Positions 5,480-5,681 of a DNA stretch of 5,681 nt are shown in pieces. The stretch is from Planctomycetaceae bacterium (GTDB lineage: Bacteria > Planctomycetota > Planctomycetia > Pirellulales > Thermoguttaceae): contig JAISBG010000623.1 of the NCBI GenBank assembly GCA_031266315.1, forward strand, positions 1 through 5,681. The letters are read 5' to 3'. Within the stretch, counting starts at the first letter, position 1. Each line of letters opens with the position of its first letter. A program made the translations under genes and the position numbers. The notes beneath the pieces were generated by a model that made no database searches, had not been told where the DNA came from, and was given only the letters and a program-made list of their open reading frames with translations.

Positions 5480-5590
5480 TTTCTCACTGGAATTTTTATT
5501 AAAAGTGAGCAATCATTAGGTGGGCAACCTTTTGCTAAAAGGTTGCGTCGGCGATAGCCGAAAGTGAATCAGATTAACGACGATAAATTG
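5480..5590 (-). repeat. Interspersed hairpin repeat (copy B)
   Basis: This is the inverted counterpart of 666-797, with the same blocks in the same order when read on the minus strand. Its main hairpin is a perfect 10-bp stem, GCAACCTTTT (5524-5533) with AAAAGGTTGC (5537-5546), around GCT (AGC on the minus strand). A second hairpin pairs TCGGC (5548-5552) with GCCGA (5557-5561) around GATA. At its left end CTCACT (5483-5488) pairs with AGTGAG (5504-5509). Compared with copy A it lacks one 15-bp TTGCC unit and differs mainly in the stems, where changes on the two arms compensate each other. Confidence 0.7.
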
Positions 5591-5623
5591 TGTTGCCTTC
5601 CGTTTTGGAGTCGAGTAAAACTC

Positions 5624-5660
5624 AACCGGCGCGACCGCCCAGCGGGCGGATCGCCCACCT
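5624..5660 (+). repeat. Interspersed hairpin repeat, core only (copy D)
   Basis: GCGACCGCCC (5631-5640) pairs with GGGCGG and TCGC (5644-5654, one bulged A) around AGC, followed by CCACCT. Loop and right flank match copy A, but the stem is entirely G/C-rich and different. A rival hairpin, GGGCG with CGCCC (5644-5656), overlaps it. TTTTTT follows at 5662-5667, so terminator activity on the plus strand is conceivable. The copy runs close to the window edge and may continue beyond it. Confidence 0.55.
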
Positions 5661-5681
5661 CTTTTTTAACTACGGGGCGGA

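Larger units (their letters stand above)
5100..5681. other. Gene-free, repeat-filled region
   Basis: I find no convincing coding sequence in these 582 bases on either strand. Apart from AT-rich DNA up to about 5165 and the short GAGT/ACTC hairpin (5613-5623, loop AAA), most of it is accounted for by the TAACTAT repeats, the hairpin cluster, the bulged inverted repeat and two copies of the interspersed repeat described in their own entries. Confidence 0.6.

Noticed and set aside
5631..5667. Strong intrinsic terminator (GC-rich stem plus TTTTTT)
   Set aside because: The T-run does follow, but no gene ends within about 530 bases upstream and the stem is better explained as a copy of the interspersed hairpin repeat.

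Overview
The window carries four protein genes in about 5.7 kb and is unusually rich in non-coding repeats. The gene set suggests Planctomycetota: a fused homocysteine methyltransferase/methylenetetrahydrofolate reductase, a stand-alone STAS protein paired with an RsbW-like ATPase, long AT-rich spacers and often no Shine-Dalgarno site. No marker gene is present, so this placement is an inference of moderate strength.

Layout. Positions 1-804 hold no gene. They contain a small hairpin-rich stretch, a 205-bp non-autonomous transposon-like element (331-535) with perfect 16-bp ends and an exact 8-bp target duplication, and two copies of an interspersed hairpin repeat (570-620 and 666-797). On the minus strand, 805-2664 encodes the bifunctional one-carbon/methionine enzyme. 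A 264-bp imperfect palindrome (2791-3054) separates it from a divergent plus-strand gene (3155-3943) for an unrecognised two-helix membrane protein. Next come a STAS anti-sigma-factor antagonist (4182-4550) and an RsbW-like anti-sigma ATPase (4671-5099), co-oriented and separated by a spacer with two mutually exclusive hairpins. From 5100 to the end there is again no gene, only a dense series of hairpins and two more copies of the interspersed repeat.

How the genes work together. The STAS protein and the ATPase look like a partner-switching pair: the kinase-like ATPase would bind a sigma factor or other target and be released by the unphosphorylated STAS protein. No sigma factor lies in the window. 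The methionine enzyme is an independent metabolic gene, and the membrane protein has no evident link to either.

The most unusual content is non-coding. It includes the transposon-like element with IS66-style ends, and a repeat family in which stem sequences differ between copies while pairing, the AGC loop and the flank GCCCACCT are kept.
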